In this document: piece by piece, positions 12,866 to 26,653 of the stretch
Position numbering within the stretch: position 1 is the stretch's first letter
How the letters are laid out: each line of letters starts with the position of its first letter
Source: Chromatiaceae bacterium
Lineage (GTDB): Bacteria > Pseudomonadota > Gammaproteobacteria > Chromatiales > Chromatiaceae
DNA length: 39,258 nucleotides
Assembly (NCBI GenBank): GCA_003562815.1
Contig: PWTO01000173.1
Location: 1-39,258 of the forward strand
Direction of reading: 5' to 3'
The notes under the pieces: model-generated
Told to the model about the DNA's origin: nothing
The model's database searches: none
Seen by the model: the letters and a program-made list of their open reading frames with translations, nothing else
Made by a program: the position numbers and the translations under genes

Positions 12866-13882
12866 ATGGACCTGCCCACCAACTACCTCGGCTTCACACT
12901 CAAAAACCCGATCGTCCCCTCCTCCTCGCCGCTGTCCAAAAGCATCGCGCAAGCGAAAGAGCTGGAGGATCAGGGCGCCTCGGCGCTGATCATGTACTCG
13001 CTGTTCGAGGAGGCCGTCACCACCGAGACCGAGACCATGAACCGGTTCCTGCACCAGCAGGATACCGGCTCCGCCGAGATCGGCGAGGGCTTTATCCCGG
13101 ACTGGAACGACTTCAGTACCGGACTCGATCATTACCTCAATAATCTGCGCCAGCTCAAAGAAGCGCTCGACATTCCGATCATCGCCAGTCTCAACGGCGT
13201 CACCCCCGGCGGTTGGATCGAGCACGCCAAGGAACTCGAGCAGGCCGGCGCCGATGCGCTCGAACTCAACGTCTACTATATCGCCGCCGATATCAACCTC
13301 GATGGCCGCCAGGTCGAAGAGCGCTATCTCGAAATCCTGCGTCTGCTCAAGAGCCAGATCGGCATCCCGATCAACATGAAGCTCTCGCCGAGCTTCAGTT
13401 CGGTCGGCAACATGGTGCGGCGCATGGCCGAGGCCGGCGCCGATGGCGTTTCGCTGTTCAACCGCTTCTATCAGCCCGACATCAATATCGACAGTCTGCG
13501 GTTGCAGCCGAGCCTGCATCCCTCGACCTCGGCCGAAGCGCTGCTCGCGATGCGCTGGATCGCGATTCTGCATGGGCGCATCGACGGCCTGTCGCTCGGC
13601 GCCACCGGCGGTATCCATACCGCCGAGGATGCCATCAAGCTGCTGCTCGCCGGCACCGATGCGGTGCATTTGTGCAGCACCCTGCTGAAGAACGGCGCCC
13701 CGCAGATCGCGCGCATCCTCGACGGCCTCACCACCTGGATGGAGGAGCAGAGCTTCGAGTCGATCGCCGATATGCGCGGTCGTGTCAGCGCGCTGGCGGT
13801 GCCCAATCCAGCCGATTTCGAGCGCGCCAACTACGTCAACATCATCGACAGCTATAGCTTCTCGCCAGGCGTGATGGTCTGA
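12866..13882 (+). CDS. Dihydroorotate dehydrogenase-like protein
   Basis: MDLPTNYLGFTLKNPIVPSSSPLSKSIAQAKELEDQGASALIMYSLFEEAV...; (b/a)8 FMN-enzyme pattern; gene follows nifJ. Confidence 0.88.
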   Translation: MDLPTNYLGFTLKNPIVPSSSPLSKSIAQAKELEDQGASALIMYSLFEEAVTTETETMNRFLHQQDTGSAEIGEGFIPDWNDFSTGLDHYLNNLRQLKEALDIPIIASLNGVTPGGWIEHAKELEQAGADALELNVYYIAADINLDGRQVEERYLEILRLLKSQIGIPINMKLSPSFSSVGNMVRRMAEAGADGVSLFNRFYQPDINIDSLRLQPSLHPSTSAEALLAMRWIAILHGRIDGLSLGATGGIHTAEDAIKLLLAGTDAVHLCSTLLKNGAPQIARILDGLTTWMEEQSFESIADMRGRVSALAVPNPADFERANYVNIIDSYSFSPGVMV

Positions 13883-13974
13883 GGCCGAAGGCATCGGCCA
13901 ACGGCAACGGCGGCGCTCGCGACAGTGTGGGCGCCCGCCTCGATCCAGCCTCAAGCCCCACGTCGGATCTCGCC

Positions 13975-14754
13975 TCAGACCAGGGTGCGATCCTCGAGCC
14001 GGAAGCCCAACAGCTCAAGAATGAGCCCGGTCACGGCGCCACCGAGCATCCCGCCCAAAGCTCCGGATGGAACCCCACGCAAAACCTGATCGATGACCGA
14101 ACGCTCGCCGCCGAAGAGCATCGGCGTGGTCATCCCCGCCATCAGCCAGACCGCCGCTCCAACCACCGAGGCGATCAGCCCCGCCACCAGGGGCGCGGCC
14201 AGGTTGTCCGGCAGCCAGCCGTGACAGGCCTGCACGATCCAGTGCTCATTGAGCTGAAACAGCGTGCCGACGATCGCCACCACGCCGGCCGCCATCACGA
14301 AGGGTCCAACGGGCGTTCGCATCGCCGCGAGCACCAGCGCCAAGGCCAGACCGGCGCCGAAACCGGCGAGCATGCCGGTCAGGGTCTCGGCCAGGGGGCG
14401 GGCGTTCTGCCGACCGGTCCAGGCGAAGAAGGCGCCGGCGGCGATTCCGGTCGCGGCGGACACCAGCGTGATCCCGGCCAACTCGATGGTCCGCTCTGCG
14501 GTCACCAGATAACCGATCGAGGCCAACACCCCGGCCGTTGCGCCTACCAGCGCCAGGGGCATGGCGCTGTAGAACGCCGCAGTGGTCATCGCTGCGGCCA
14601 CGGCACCGACCACCAGCGGCTGCCAACCGCTGAGCCCGAGCAACATCAGCACCTCGTATAAGCCGGTGAATAAGCCGCCGAACAAGGCTCCGGCTAGGCT
14701 CCAAACCAACAGCGATACGATGATCGCGATCAATCGTTCTCTCAAGGCAACCAC
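13975..14754 (-). CDS. Hypothetical Gly/Ala-rich polytopic membrane protein
   Basis: 259-aa ORF with multiple hydrophobic segments; gene boundaries fit between flanking genes. Confidence 0.6.
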   Translation of the reverse strand: MVALRERLIAIIVSLLVWSLAGALFGGLFTGLYEVLMLLGLSGWQPLVVGAVAAAMTTAAFYSAMPLALVGATAGVLASIGYLVTAERTIELAGITLVSAATGIAAGAFFAWTGRQNARPLAETLTGMLAGFGAGLALALVLAAMRTPVGPFVMAAGVVAIVGTLFQLNEHWIVQACHGWLPDNLAAPLVAGLIASVVGAAVWLMAGMTTPMLFGGERSVIDQVLRGVPSGALGGMLGGAVTGLILELLGFRLEDRTLV

Positions 14755-14918
14755 TCCTCCACGCTTGTCATCATTGTTCTTAGGGGCATTCTAGCTGGCT
14801 CGGGCGCGCGCGTCGCCGCGAAACGCCGTTCGCGTCTGCGTTACTATGTCGCACGCGGTGCGAGCGATCGCAACGTGGCATAACAAGAACCTACCAAAGA
14901 CGAGAGCGAGAGAGAGAC

Positions 14919-15641
14919 ATGGCAAAAACAGCATTGGTCACCGGCGGCACCCGTGGCATCGGCGAGGCGATCTGCGTTGCGCTCAGGGATGCCGGCTATC
15001 AGGTCGCGGCCAACTATGGCGGCAACGATCAGGCCGCCGAGGCCTTTACCCAGCGCACCGGCATCCCGGCCTACAAATTCGATGTCGCCGATTTCGCTGC
15101 CGTTGCCGAGGGCATCCAGCGCATCGAGCAAGCGGTTGGCCCCATCGATATCCTCGTCAACAATGCCGGCATCACCCGCGACACGACCCTGCATAAAATG
15201 CAACCGGAGCAATGGCAACAGGTCATCGACACCAATCTGGGCTCTTGCTTCAACTGCGCGCACGCGGTCATCGACGGCATGCGCGCGCGTGCATTCGGGC
15301 GGATCGTCAACATCGGCTCGATCAACGGCCAGGCTGGCCAATACGGTCAAGTCAATTACGCCGCGTCCAAGTCCGGTATCCATGGTTTTACCAAGGCCCT
15401 AGCCCAGGAGGGCGCGGCCAAGGGCGTCACCGTCAACGCGGTCGCCCCCGGCTATGTGGATACCGAGATGGTGCGCGCGGTGCCGGCCAATGTGCTGGAG
15501 AAGATCATCGCCCGCATCCCGGTCGGCCGCCTTGGCACCCCCGAGGACATCGCGCGCGCGGTGCTCTTCCTGGTCGAGGATGAAGCCGGGTTCATCACCG
15601 GAACCACCCTGTCGATCAACGGCGGACAGCACATGTATTGA
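14919..15641 (+). CDS. phaB: Acetoacetyl-CoA reductase (SDR)
   Basis: [33 protein letters not shown]...[14 protein letters not shown]...[36 protein letters not shown]: PhaB-type SDR with NYAASK catalytic motif. Confidence 0.92.
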   Translation: MAKTALVTGGTRGIGEAICVALRDAGYQVAANYGGNDQAAEAFTQRTGIPAYKFDVADFAAVAEGIQRIEQAVGPIDILVNNAGITRDTTLHKMQPEQWQQVIDTNLGSCFNCAHAVIDGMRARAFGRIVNIGSINGQAGQYGQVNYAASKSGIHGFTKALAQEGAAKGVTVNAVAPGYVDTEMVRAVPANVLEKIIARIPVGRLGTPEDIARAVLFLVEDEAGFITGTTLSINGGQHMY

Positions 15642-15706
15642 TCAGCGGTTGTCCAACCCCCGTCGCGCCGATAGACTTCGGCGCTTTGCCCGAGAGTCCC
15701 GTCCTC

Positions 15707-17434
15707 ATGCGTACCTCCGATTTTCCGCTGAACACCGTCAAGGAGACGCCGGCCGACGCCGAGATCGCCAGTCATCGGCTGATGCTGCGCGCCGGCATGA
15801 TCCGCAAGCTCGCCGCCGGGCTCTACACCTGGCTGCCGTTGGGCTTAAGGGTGCTGCGCAAAGTCGAGCGCATCGTGCGCGAGGAGATGGACCGCGCCGG
15901 CGCGCTCGAGGTTGCGATGCCGGCGGTGCAACCGGCCGAGCTGTGGCAGGAATCCGGGCGCTGGGAGCAATACGGCCCCGAACTCCTGCGCTTGAAAGAC
16001 CGCCATCAGCGCGAGTTCTGCTTCGGCCCGACGCACGAGGAGATCATCACCGAGCTGGCGCGCAATGAGCTGCGCAGCTACAAGCAGCTGCCGATCAATT
16101 ACTATCAGATCCAGACCAAATTCCGCGACGAGATCCGCCCCCGCTTCGGCATCATGCGCGCGCGCGAATTCCTGATGAAGGACGCCTACTCGTTCCACGT
16201 CGATCAGGACTCGCTCGCCGACACCTATGCGCTGATGTACGAGACCTACAGCCGCATCTTCAAGCGTTGCGGGCTCGACTTCCGCGCCGTGCAGGCCGAT
16301 ACCGGCGCGATCGGCGGCAACGCCTCGCACGAATTCCATGTGCTCGCCGACTCCGGCGAGGATGCCATCGCCTTCTCGACCGGCAGCGACTACGCCGCCA
16401 ATGTCGAGCTGGCCGAGGCGGTCGGGCTCGATGCCAGCGCACCGGCGCCCGGCGAGGAGCCGCGCCTGGTCGATACCCCCAACGCCAAGACCATCGCCGA
16501 TCTGGTCGAGCAGCATGGCCAGCCGATCGAGCGCACGCTCAAGACCCTGGTCGTCGCTGGCGCCGACCCGGAGACCGGCGCGGAGCAAGGACTGGTCGCG
16601 CTGCTGGTGCGCGGCGATCACGAGCTGAATCCAGTCAAGGCCGAGAAGCTCGCGCGAGTCGCAACCCCGTTGCGCATGGCCAGCGAAGAGGAGATCCGCG
16701 CCGCCATCGGCGCCGGTCCCGGCTCGCTCGGGCCGAAGGATCTGCCCCTGCCCTGCATTGCCGATCGCAGCGTCGCCGCCACTGCCGACTTCAGCGCCGG
16801 CGCCAACCAGGACGGCAAGCACTGGTTCGGGCTCAACTGGGGTCGCGATCTGCCCACCCCCGAGGTCGCCGATCTGCGCAACGTCGTCGAGGGCGATCCC
16901 AGCCCGGACGGTCAGGGCACACTAACCATCGCGCGCGGCATCGAGGTCGGTCACATCTTCCAGCTCGGGCGCAAGTACAGCGAGGCGATGAAGGCCGTGG
17001 TGCTGGATGAATCCGGCAAGGCCGTGACCCTGACCATGGGCTGCTACGGCATCGGCGTCTCGCGCGTGGTCGCCGCCGCGATCGAGCAGCATCACGACGA
17101 GCGCGGCATCTGCTGGCCGGCCAGCATCGCGCCGTTCGAGGTCGCGTTGCTGCCGATGAAGCTCGGCAAATCGTTCCGCGTGCGCGAGGCCGTCGATGAC
17201 CTCTATGCACGCCTGCAGGCGGTCGGCATCGAGGTCCTGCTCGACGACCGCGACGCCCGCCCCGGTTTCATGTTCGCCGACATGGAATTGATCGGCATCC
17301 CCCACCGCGTCGTCATCGGCGATCAGCACCTCGATGACGGCAAAGTCGAATACAAGGGCCGGCGCGACGCCGAGATGCAACTGATCGCGCTCGACGACAT
17401 CGTCCCCTTCCTCGAGCGCACGCTGGCCCGCTGA
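15707..17434 (+). CDS. proS: Prolyl-tRNA synthetase
   Basis: [86 protein letters not shown]..., includes the insertion (editing) domain. Confidence 0.97.
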   Translation: MRTSDFPLNTVKETPADAEIASHRLMLRAGMIRKLAAGLYTWLPLGLRVLRKVERIVREEMDRAGALEVAMPAVQPAELWQESGRWEQYGPELLRLKDRHQREFCFGPTHEEIITELARNELRSYKQLPINYYQIQTKFRDEIRPRFGIMRAREFLMKDAYSFHVDQDSLADTYALMYETYSRIFKRCGLDFRAVQADTGAIGGNASHEFHVLADSGEDAIAFSTGSDYAANVELAEAVGLDASAPAPGEEPRLVDTPNAKTIADLVEQHGQPIERTLKTLVVAGADPETGAEQGLVALLVRGDHELNPVKAEKLARVATPLRMASEEEIRAAIGAGPGSLGPKDLPLPCIADRSVAATADFSAGANQDGKHWFGLNWGRDLPTPEVADLRNVVEGDPSPDGQGTLTIARGIEVGHIFQLGRKYSEAMKAVVLDESGKAVTLTMGCYGIGVSRVVAAAIEQHHDERGICWPASIAPFEVALLPMKLGKSFRVREAVDDLYARLQAVGIEVLLDDRDARPGFMFADMELIGIPHRVVIGDQHLDDGKVEYKGRRDAEMQLIALDDIVPFLERTLAR

Positions 17435-17487
17435 ACACGCTCGCCAGCCACTGCCCTCGCCCCACCGAGACGGAATCCAGACCAAGC

Positions 17488-18003
17488 ATGAGCAGAACTG
17501 AAACCTTCGATCGCGAGCAGCTGCTCGCCTGTGGCCACGGCGAGATGTTCGGACCCGGCAACGCCCAACTGCCGGTACCGAACATGCTGATGATGGACCG
17601 CGTGACCCGCATCGCCGACCATGGCGGCGAATACGACAAGGGCGAGATCGTCGCCGAACTCGACATCAAGCCGGAACTCTGGTTCTTCGGCTGCCACTTC
17701 CCCGGCGATCCGGTGATGCCGGGCTGTCTCGGCCTCGATGCCATGTGGCAGATCGTCGGCTTCTACCTGGCCTGGATCGGCAACCCTGGCCACGGGCGCG
17801 CACTCGGCGTCGGCGAGGTCAAGTTCACCGGCCAGGTGCTGCCGAGCGCCGAGAAAGTGACCTACCGCGTCTGCATGAAGCGCGTCATCTCGCGCAAGCT
17901 GGTGCTCGGCATCGGTGACGGCACCATGGATGTCGACGGTCGCGTCATCTACACCGCCAAGGATCTGCGCGTGGGCCTGTTCACCTCCACCGAGGGCTTC
18001 TGA
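17488..18003 (+). CDS. fabA: 3-hydroxydecanoyl-ACP dehydratase/isomerase
   Basis: 171 aa; [24 protein letters not shown]...[24 protein letters not shown]: FabA signature with catalytic His. Confidence 0.96.
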   Translation: MSRTETFDREQLLACGHGEMFGPGNAQLPVPNMLMMDRVTRIADHGGEYDKGEIVAELDIKPELWFFGCHFPGDPVMPGCLGLDAMWQIVGFYLAWIGNPGHGRALGVGEVKFTGQVLPSAEKVTYRVCMKRVISRKLVLGIGDGTMDVDGRVIYTAKDLRVGLFTSTEGF

Positions 18004-18747
18004 GTGAGCAGCGAGCCGGGCATCGACACCGAGAACGACGAGCCGGGACTGGCTGCGGCAACATCGACCGAGCGCCCGCCCGATGACGCTCAGTCTCGCG
18101 AGGCCATGCTCACGCCGATCGAGGCGCGCGTGCTCGGCTGCCTGATGGAGAAGGAGCGCACCACGCCGGATCAATATCCGCTCACGCTGAATGGTCTCGT
18201 CACCGCTTGCAATCAGAAAAGCGCCCGCGATCCGGTGATGACGCTCACGCCCGGCGAGGTGGGCCACTGCGTTGGCCAACTGCGCGATCGCGGGCTGGTG
18301 CATGCCAGCTCCAACGGTCGCAGCGAGCGGTTCGATCACAAGCTCACCGGGCATTTCATGCTCGATCGCCAGCAGCAGGCGTTGCTCTGTGTGCTGATGC
18401 TGCGGGGCCCGCAGACCAGCGGGGAATTGCGCACCCACTGCGCGCGGCTCGCCGAATTCGCGAGCCTGAATGCTGTGCAGGCCTCGCTCGATCGACTCGC
18501 GCATCACAACCCACCGCTGGTGCGCGAACTGCCACGCCAGCCCGGCCTGCGCGAGCAGCGCTTCGTGCATCTGCTTTGCGGCGAGCCTTCAGCCGAGTCG
18601 ATTGCGCGGGCCGCAAGCGCCCGCCACCCTTCACCCCGCGCCGACAACATGGAGCAGGAAGCGCTCGCCCACCGCGTCGAGCAGCTCGAAACCGAGGTTG
18701 CCGCATTGCGCGCTGAGCTGGATGCGCTCAAGGCAGAGCTGAGCTAG
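18004..18747 (+). CDS. YceH family protein (DUF480)
   Basis: GTG start next to fabA stop; LTPIEARVLGCLMEKERTTPDQYPLTLNGLVTACNQKSARDPVMTLTPGEV is diagnostic for YceH. Confidence 0.92.
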   Translation: MSSEPGIDTENDEPGLAAATSTERPPDDAQSREAMLTPIEARVLGCLMEKERTTPDQYPLTLNGLVTACNQKSARDPVMTLTPGEVGHCVGQLRDRGLVHASSNGRSERFDHKLTGHFMLDRQQQALLCVLMLRGPQTSGELRTHCARLAEFASLNAVQASLDRLAHHNPPLVRELPRQPGLREQRFVHLLCGEPSAESIARAASARHPSPRADNMEQEALAHRVEQLETEVAALRAELDALKAELS

Positions 18748-18760
18748 CTCGCTTTGCTTT

Positions 18761-19173
18761 TTAGTGGGGATACCTCAGCGGGTGTAGACGTAACGTCTTC
18801 GCCAGAACCACGCCGATGATCACCCCTCCCGTATTCAGGCCGATGTCCATCAGCGACGCATAGCGACCTGGAACGAAAAGCTGGCCATACTCAAGCGCGA
18901 TCCCGATACCGCTGGCGAGCACGGCAGCCCAGAACACCGGCCGCTTGAAGCGCTGAAAACGGGCCAGCGTCAGCGCCCAGAACAGGGTCAGTAGGCCGTA
19001 GAGCACGAAGTGCATGGTGTTCTGCAGCAGGGAAGGAACCGAGGCGACGATGAGCAGGAGCTGAGCATCGTCCTCCTGGGGATAACCCGGCACCAGGGAC
19101 AGGAAGACGATGGCTCCGGTCAACGCGAGGCTGGCCGCGAGACGAAGGGGCGTCGGCAGGTTGATTCCTCTGT

Positions 19174-19177
<4 letters not shown>
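18761..19177 (-). CDS. VanZ-family membrane protein
   Basis: 138 aa; four hydrophobic segments, [18 protein letters not shown] and [29 protein letters not shown] typical of VanZ-like domain. Overlaps ureC stop by 4 nt. Confidence 0.82.
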
Positions 19178-20786
<1,609 letters not shown>

Positions 20787-20790
<4 letters not shown>

Positions 20791-21158
20791 GCCTTGCTCT
20801 CCTCGGCGCTGTCATCGGCGGCGTCGTCATCGGGCTCCGGCTCCGGTATAGGGTCGAGCAGCCCCATCACCTCGCCACGAAATCCATAGACTGCACGCGC
20901 GCCGGCATAGGGCACCAGATCGACGGTGCGCGACTGTCCAGGTTCGAAGCGCACTGCAGTGCCGGCCGGGATATCGAGCCGATGGCCGCGTGTCGGTGTG
21001 CGCTCGAACTGCAGCGCCGGGTTGGTCTCGAAGAAATGGTAATGGGAGCCGACCTGAATCGGCCGATCGCCCGTGTTCGCAACCTCAACCGCTAACACCG
21101 GTCGGCCTGCATTGAGTTCGACCTCACCAGCGGCCGGGAAGAGTTCGCCAGGAATCAT
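20787..21158 (-). CDS. ureB: Urease beta subunit
   Basis: [75 protein letters not shown]; start corrected from ORF-track 21227; overlaps ureC start. Confidence 0.93.
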
Positions 21159-21186
21159 AGTGCCATCCTCGGGGTAGGTGGACGGG

Positions 21187-21489
21187 CTAGACGATGGGGG
21201 CGTGGACGGTGACCAGTTTGGTGCCATCGGGGAAGGTCGCTTCCACCTGCACCTCTGGGATCATCTCCGGGACACCCTCCATGACATCGTCGCGGCTCAG
21301 CAGCATGCGGCCATCATCCATCAACTCGGCGACTGTGCGGCCATCGCGCGCGCCTTCCAGAATGGCGCAGCTGATGAAGGCCACCGCTTCTGGATAATTG
21401 AGCTTCAGCCCTCTTGCCTTGCGCCTTTCAGCGAGCAGACCGGCGGTGAACAGCAGCAGCTTATCTTTTTCGCGGGGGTTCAGCTCCAT
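21187..21489 (-). CDS. ureA: Urease gamma subunit
   Basis: [57 protein letters not shown]...[32 protein letters not shown]; 100 aa. Confidence 0.95.
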   Translation of the reverse strand: MELNPREKDKLLLFTAGLLAERRKARGLKLNYPEAVAFISCAILEGARDGRTVAELMDDGRMLLSRDDVMEGVPEMIPEVQVEATFPDGTKLVTVHAPIV

Positions 21490-21586
21490 GGTCGACGCCT
21501 CGTCGAGTCGGGGGTTGAGATCGATGGGATGAAACAGTGTATACGCCAGCAGGGCGCACTCATAGCGCGAAGCGATGCGATCTGTT

Positions 21587-23611
21587 TCAGTGTCCGAGCG
21601 CCTGCTGAGCGGCTTCGAGCGCTTCCCAGCGTTCGTAACAGCCCGCCAGCGCTGTCTCGACCTCGGCCAGTCGGGTCTGAGTCTCGGTGACCTTCTCTGC
21701 CAGCCCCTGATAGAGCGCGGGATCACCGAGCCGCGCATGCAGCTGTTCGACCTCGTGCTCGAACGCCTCGATCTGTTGTGGCAACTGCTCGAGCGCGCGT
21801 TGATCCTTGTAGCTGAGCTTGCCCGGCGACTTGCCTCGGCCGGCGGACGTGCGCCCCGCCGAGTCGCGTCCCGCCGATGCCTGCACAGCCTCGCTGTCGC
21901 GGCCCTTGCGCTTCGCCTCCGTGGCACGCGGCTGCGCCGAGGGCGTTTTGGCCCCGGCTGTTGTCGAGGTCTGCCACGCCTGCCCCTTGGCGTCTCGCTG
22001 GCGCTGGCGCTGCCAATCCGAGTAGCCGCCGACGTACTCCTGTACCCAACCGTCGCCTTCGAGCACCAGGCTGGAGGTGACTACGTTGTCGAGCAAATCG
22101 CGGTCATGGCTGACCAAGAGCAGGGTGCCGTCGAAGGCGTTCAACAGTTCCTCGAGCAAATCCAGGGTCTCGGCGTCCAGATCGTTGGTCGGCTCGTCGA
22201 GCACCAGCAGGTTGGCCGGCTGGGTGAACAGCTTGGCCAACAGCAGCCGGTTACGCTCACCGCCCGAGAGCGCCGAGACGGGTTGCTGGGCGCGATCCGG
22301 GGCAAACAGGAAATCCTTGAGATACGAGAGCACATGCTGGCTACGCCCGCCGACCTCGACCTGATCGCTGCCGCCGGCGACGTTATCGCGCACACTGCGG
22401 TTGGGGTCGAGCTGAGCGCGGAGTTGGTCGAAATAGGCGACCTTGAGGTTGGTGCCGAGCCGGATCTGGCCCGAATCTGGCTGTAGCTGGCCCAGCAGCA
22501 GCTTGAGCAGCGTCGATTTGCCGGCCCCATTGGGACCGATGATCCCGACCCGGTCGCCGCGCAGGATCAGGGTGTCGAGAGCCTGGATGGTCGGCGCCGA
22601 GCCCGCGTCCGGCCGATAGGCGAAGGTCACGCCCTGCGCCTCGACCACCAGCTTGCCGCTGCGCTCGCCGCTGTCGACGCTCAGGCGCGCCTGCCCCAGC
22701 CCCTCGCGCCGCGCACGACGCTCCTCGCGCATCGCCTGCAAGGCCCGCACCCGCCCCTCGTTGCGGGTGCGCCGGGCCTTGATGCCTTGGCGAATCCAGA
22801 CCTCTTCCTCGGCCAAGCGCTTGTCGAAACGCTCGCGCTCCTTGGCCTCGGCATGCAGGCGCTCCTCGCGCCGGCGCAGATAGTTGTCGTAGTCGCCGGG
22901 CCAATCGGTGAGCTGGCCGCGATCGAGTTCGAGGATGCGGGTGGCGAGGTTGCGCAGGAAACGCCGGTCATGGGTGATGAACAGCAGCGAGCCCTGGAAG
23001 CCGAGCATCAGCTCCTCGAGCCATTCGATGGTCTCGATGTCGAGATGGTTGGTCGGCTCGTCGAGCAGCAGCAGATCCGGCTCGCCGATCAGCGCGCGCG
23101 CCAGCATCACCCGTCGGCGCAGCCCGCCGGAGAGGGTCGCGTAGATCGCCTCGCCATCCAGGCCCAGCCGCGAGATCACCCGCTCGGCGCGTTGCTCGAT
23201 CTCCCAGCCGTTGCCGGCCTCCAGGCGCTGTTGCACGGTCGCCAGCCGCGCCAGATCGCGTTCCGAGGCCGAGGCACCCGCCTTGGCCAAGCCATGGCTG
23301 AGATGGTGATACTCGGCGACCAGTGCGCCGAGTTCGCCAAGCCCTTCGGCGACCACGTCCAAGACCCGATGCGCGTCGCCGAGCGGCGCCTCCTGCGCCA
23401 GACGGGCCACGCGCAGTCCATCGGCGCGCCAGAGCGCGCCGGCATCGGGCTGGATCTCGCCATCGATGAGCTTGAGCAAGGTACTCTTGCCAGTCCCATT
23501 GCGCCCGATGAGACAGACGCGCTCGGCCGGATCGATCTCGAGATCGATGCCATCGAGCAGCGGCGGATGGCCATAAGAGAGCGAGACGGCGCGCAGCGAG
23601 AGCAGGGACAT
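21587..23611 (-). CDS. uup: ABC-F family ATP-binding protein (Uup-like)
   Basis: [26 protein letters not shown]; two Walker A ([18 protein letters not shown]), two signature motifs ([18 protein letters not shown]), C-terminal coiled coil. Confidence 0.92.
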   Translation of the reverse strand: MSLLSLRAVSLSYGHPPLLDGIDLEIDPAERVCLIGRNGTGKSTLLKLIDGEIQPDAGALWRADGLRVARLAQEAPLGDAHRVLDVVAEGLGELGALVAEYHHLSHGLAKAGASASERDLARLATVQQRLEAGNGWEIEQRAERVISRLGLDGEAIYATLSGGLRRRVMLARALIGEPDLLLLDEPTNHLDIETIEWLEELMLGFQGSLLFITHDRRFLRNLATRILELDRGQLTDWPGDYDNYLRRREERLHAEAKERERFDKRLAEEEVWIRQGIKARRTRNEGRVRALQAMREERRARREGLGQARLSVDSGERSGKLVVEAQGVTFAYRPDAGSAPTIQALDTLILRGDRVGIIGPNGAGKSTLLKLLLGQLQPDSGQIRLGTNLKVAYFDQLRAQLDPNRSVRDNVAGGSDQVEVGGRSQHVLSYLKDFLFAPDRAQQPVSALSGGERNRLLLAKLFTQPANLLVLDEPTNDLDAETLDLLEELLNAFDGTLLLVSHDRDLLDNVVTSSLVLEGDGWVQEYVGGYSDWQRQRQRDAKGQAWQTSTTAGAKTPSAQPRATEAKRKGRDSEAVQASAGRDSAGRTSAGRGKSPGKLSYKDQRALEQLPQQIEAFEHEVEQLHARLGDPALYQGLAEKVTETQTRLAEVETALAGCYERWEALEAAQQALGH

Positions 23612-23784
23612 AGGCAGCTTGGCCGGTATCGGCCGGTAATCTGATGAAGTCGGTGACGATAGGCGTGCATCATACTGCGCGCATCGCCTCGCTGTACGCA
23701 TGCACCCATTCATTGTGCAACGCAAAATTCCTGTACACTGTAACGATATCTGTCATTGACAAAGCACTGCATGGATCAATAGGC

Positions 23785-24492
23785 ATGGTCAAATCCATGA
23801 CACTGCGCGAGGCTTGGGCTGGCGAGGCCGACTGCCGAAACTGCGCATTGCGTACATCGGTCCTGTTTGCTGGACTCACCGAGCAGGACTTCGATCACAT
23901 CCACGAACCGATCGATCAGTTCGATCTGAAGCCAGGTACCCCGCTGTACCAGGCCGGCGAGGTCGGTGACTATATGTTCACCGTGCGCAGCGGTTCGCTC
24001 AAGCTCGTCCAATACCTGCCGGACGGCAGCCAGCGCATCGTGCGCATCGTGCGCGGCACCGACGTGCTTGGGCTCGAAGCCCTGCTCGGCAGCGCCTATC
24101 AGCACGACGCCGTGGCCCTCTCGCCGAGCGAGGTCTGCCGGTTCCCGACGCGCGTGGTCAAGGCCCTCAGCAAGGACAACCCAAGCTTGCACGAGGAACT
24201 GATGCAGCGCTGGCAACGCGCGCTCACCGAGGCCGACGCCTGGCTGACCGAACTCTCGACCGGCTCGGCGCGCCAACGCGTTGCGCGTCTGCTGCTGCGC
24301 TTGGTGCGCGATCGCGAATCGAGCGAGTGTCAGCTGTTCGGGCGCGAGGACATGGGCGCCATGCTCGGTATCACCACCGAGACCGCCAGTCGCACCATCG
24401 CCGGCTTCAAGCGCGAGAGCCTACTCGTCGAGTCACGGCCGAATCGCTTCCTGCTCGACATCCCCAATCTCACGCGGATCGCCGAGGATTGA
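23785..24492 (+). CDS. Crp/Fnr-family transcriptional regulator
   Basis: N-terminal CRNCALRTSVLFAGL, cNMP-like domain PLYQAGEVGDYMFTVRSGSLKLVQYLPDGSQRIVRIVRGTDVLG, HTH EDMGAMLGITTETASRTIAGF. Confidence 0.9.
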   Translation: MVKSMTLREAWAGEADCRNCALRTSVLFAGLTEQDFDHIHEPIDQFDLKPGTPLYQAGEVGDYMFTVRSGSLKLVQYLPDGSQRIVRIVRGTDVLGLEALLGSAYQHDAVALSPSEVCRFPTRVVKALSKDNPSLHEELMQRWQRALTEADAWLTELSTGSARQRVARLLLRLVRDRESSECQLFGREDMGAMLGITTETASRTIAGFKRESLLVESRPNRFLLDIPNLTRIAED

Positions 24493-24544
24493 GAGCGCCA
24501 AAGAGCGTGCGCCTTGGGCGATGAGGCTGTGTGCAAACCGGCGA

Positions 24545-24558
24545 TTGACAGCTTTCAA
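24545..24558. promoter_or_regulatory. Candidate Crp/Fnr-type operator upstream of the cyd gene group
   Basis: TTGACAGCTTTCAA fits TTGA-N6-TCAA, 38 nt before the ATG of the DUF6858-like gene. Confidence 0.45.
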
Positions 24559-24596
24559 TGTGACGCCAACAGGCGGCGACTTAAGCTGCGCGGATC

Positions 24597-25037
24597 ATGG
24601 AACAAACCCTGCTCAACGACCCTTATCCGCTCTTCGTGCTGAGGCTCGATCGTGACGAGATGCGTTACCAGAGCGTCGATGCGATCTGCGACTACTTTCG
24701 CCGCTGCATCGAGGTGCATCGCTGCGGCCAGTTTATCGCCGTCTTCGATCATTACGCCCATACCTGTAACCTGCCGGACGGTCAGGTAGACAGCGAGATC
24801 CGCGCGGCGAAGAATGTGCTGTTTTGCTTCGGCTTAGCCCTGCCGAGCCCCGAGATCCTTGGCCTCAGGCCGCGCTCGATCGGTGTCGCCGAGCTTGATC
24901 GGCAGTTCGTGATCAGCTTCATGGAAACGCCGATGCCGCTCGCCAACGCCGCGATGGAAGACTGGGCGCTCGGGCTGCGTCAGGAAAGCACCGACCCTCT
25001 CAACACCACATCGAACTCGGGATTCCAACCATGCTAG
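24597..25037 (+). CDS. Small conserved protein (DUF6858-like) preceding cydA
   Basis: 146 aa [59 protein letters not shown]...; 3' end overlaps cydA start. Confidence 0.6.
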   Translation: MEQTLLNDPYPLFVLRLDRDEMRYQSVDAICDYFRRCIEVHRCGQFIAVFDHYAHTCNLPDGQVDSEIRAAKNVLFCFGLALPSPEILGLRPRSIGVAELDRQFVISFMETPMPLANAAMEDWALGLRQESTDPLNTTSNSGFQPC

Positions 25038-26653
25038 AGAGCGCAATGGTCGAGCTATCGCGGTGGCAATTCGCCATCACCGCGATGTACCACTTCCTGT
25101 TCGTCCCGCTGACCCTTGGGCTCAGTTGGATGCTGGTGATCATGGAAAGCGTCTACGTGATGACGGGACGCCAAATCTATAAGGACATGACCAAGTTCTG
25201 GGGCAAGTTGTTCGGCATCAACTTTGCCCTCGGCGTCACCACCGGCCTGACCATGGAGTTCCAGTTCGGCACCAACTGGGCCTACTACTCGCACTATGTC
25301 GGCGATGTCTTCGGCGCGCCGCTGGCCATCGAAGGGTTGATGGCGTTCTTCCTCGAATCGACCTTCATCGGCCTGTTCTTCCTCGGCTGGGAGCGCCTGA
25401 GCAAGCGCCAGCATCTGATGGTCACCTTCCTTACCGCCGTCGGCTCCAACCTCTCGGCGATGTGGATTCTGATCGCCAACGGCTGGATGCAGTTCCCGGT
25501 CGGTGCCGAGTTCAGCTTCGAGACCATGCGCATGGAGATGGTCAGCTTCAGCGAGGTGCTGTTCAACCCGGTCGCGCAGGTCAAGTTCGTGCATACGGTG
25601 GCCGCTGGCTATGTCACCGGCGCGATGTTCGTCGCTGGCATCAGTGCCTACTACATGCTCAAGGGCCGCGATCTGGCGTTTGCCAAACGCTCGTTCTCGG
25701 TCGCGGTCGGCTTCGGCCTCGCCTCGGTGCTGTCGGTGATCTTGCTCGGCGACGAGTCCGGCTACGAGGTCGGCGATGTGCAGAAGGTCAAACTCGCCGC
25801 GATCGAGGCCGAATGGGACACCGCGCCCGCACCGGCACCGTTCACGCTCTTTGGCCTGCCGAGCAACGCCGATGAGGAAACCCACCATGCGATCAAGATC
25901 CCCTGGTTGATGGGCTTGATCGCCACCCGCTCGCTCAATCAGGAGGTCACGGGGCTGAAAGATCTGATGCACGAGCACGAGATCCGCATCCGTTCCGGGA
26001 TGATCGCCTATGACTACTTGCAGCGACTGCGCAGCGGCCAGAACACTGCCGGCAACCGCGCCATGTTTAAGGACCACATGGACGATCTCGGTTACGGACT
26101 GCTGCTCAAGCGCTACACCGACAATCCTGCCGAGGCCAGCGAGGCGCAGATCCAGCAGGCGGTGAAAGACTCGATCCCCAAGGTCGCGCCGGTGTTCTGG
26201 GCGTTTCGCATCATGGTCGCCGCCGGCTTCTGGATGCTGCTGCTGTTCGTGCTCGGTTTCTACTTCAACGCCAAGCGCCAGATCCAGGACAAGCCTTGGC
26301 TGTTGCGGGCGTTCTTGCTCAGCATCCCAGTGCCTTGGATCGCCGCCGAGACCGGCTGGTTCGTGGCGGAGTTTGGCCGCCAGCCCTGGGCCATCGGTGA
26401 GGTGCTGCCGACCTCGATTGCCGCCTCAAGCCTGACCACCAGCGATCTGATCATCAGCCTGGCCGCCTTCTTCGTGTTCTATACCGCGTTGTTTGTCATC
26501 GAGATGTTCTTGATGATCAAATTCGGTCGGCAAGGGCCGAGTTCACTGCACACCGGCAAGTATCACTTCGAGAAAGCCCCGGTCGAGCCGCCGGTCGGTG
26601 GTGGTCCGCCCTCGGCAACCGCACCCGCTCGCCAGCAGCGAGGAGATGTCTGA
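25031..26653 (+). CDS. cydA: Cytochrome bd ubiquinol oxidase subunit I
   Basis: [41 protein letters not shown]...[13 protein letters not shown]; start may be 25031 or 25046. Confidence 0.97.
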   Translation: MLESAMVELSRWQFAITAMYHFLFVPLTLGLSWMLVIMESVYVMTGRQIYKDMTKFWGKLFGINFALGVTTGLTMEFQFGTNWAYYSHYVGDVFGAPLAIEGLMAFFLESTFIGLFFLGWERLSKRQHLMVTFLTAVGSNLSAMWILIANGWMQFPVGAEFSFETMRMEMVSFSEVLFNPVAQVKFVHTVAAGYVTGAMFVAGISAYYMLKGRDLAFAKRSFSVAVGFGLASVLSVILLGDESGYEVGDVQKVKLAAIEAEWDTAPAPAPFTLFGLPSNADEETHHAIKIPWLMGLIATRSLNQEVTGLKDLMHEHEIRIRSGMIAYDYLQRLRSGQNTAGNRAMFKDHMDDLGYGLLLKRYTDNPAEASEAQIQQAVKDSIPKVAPVFWAFRIMVAAGFWMLLLFVLGFYFNAKRQIQDKPWLLRAFLLSIPVPWIAAETGWFVAEFGRQPWAIGEVLPTSIAASSLTTSDLIISLAAFFVFYTALFVIEMFLMIKFGRQGPSSLHTGKYHFEKAPVEPPVGGGPPSATAPARQQRGDV

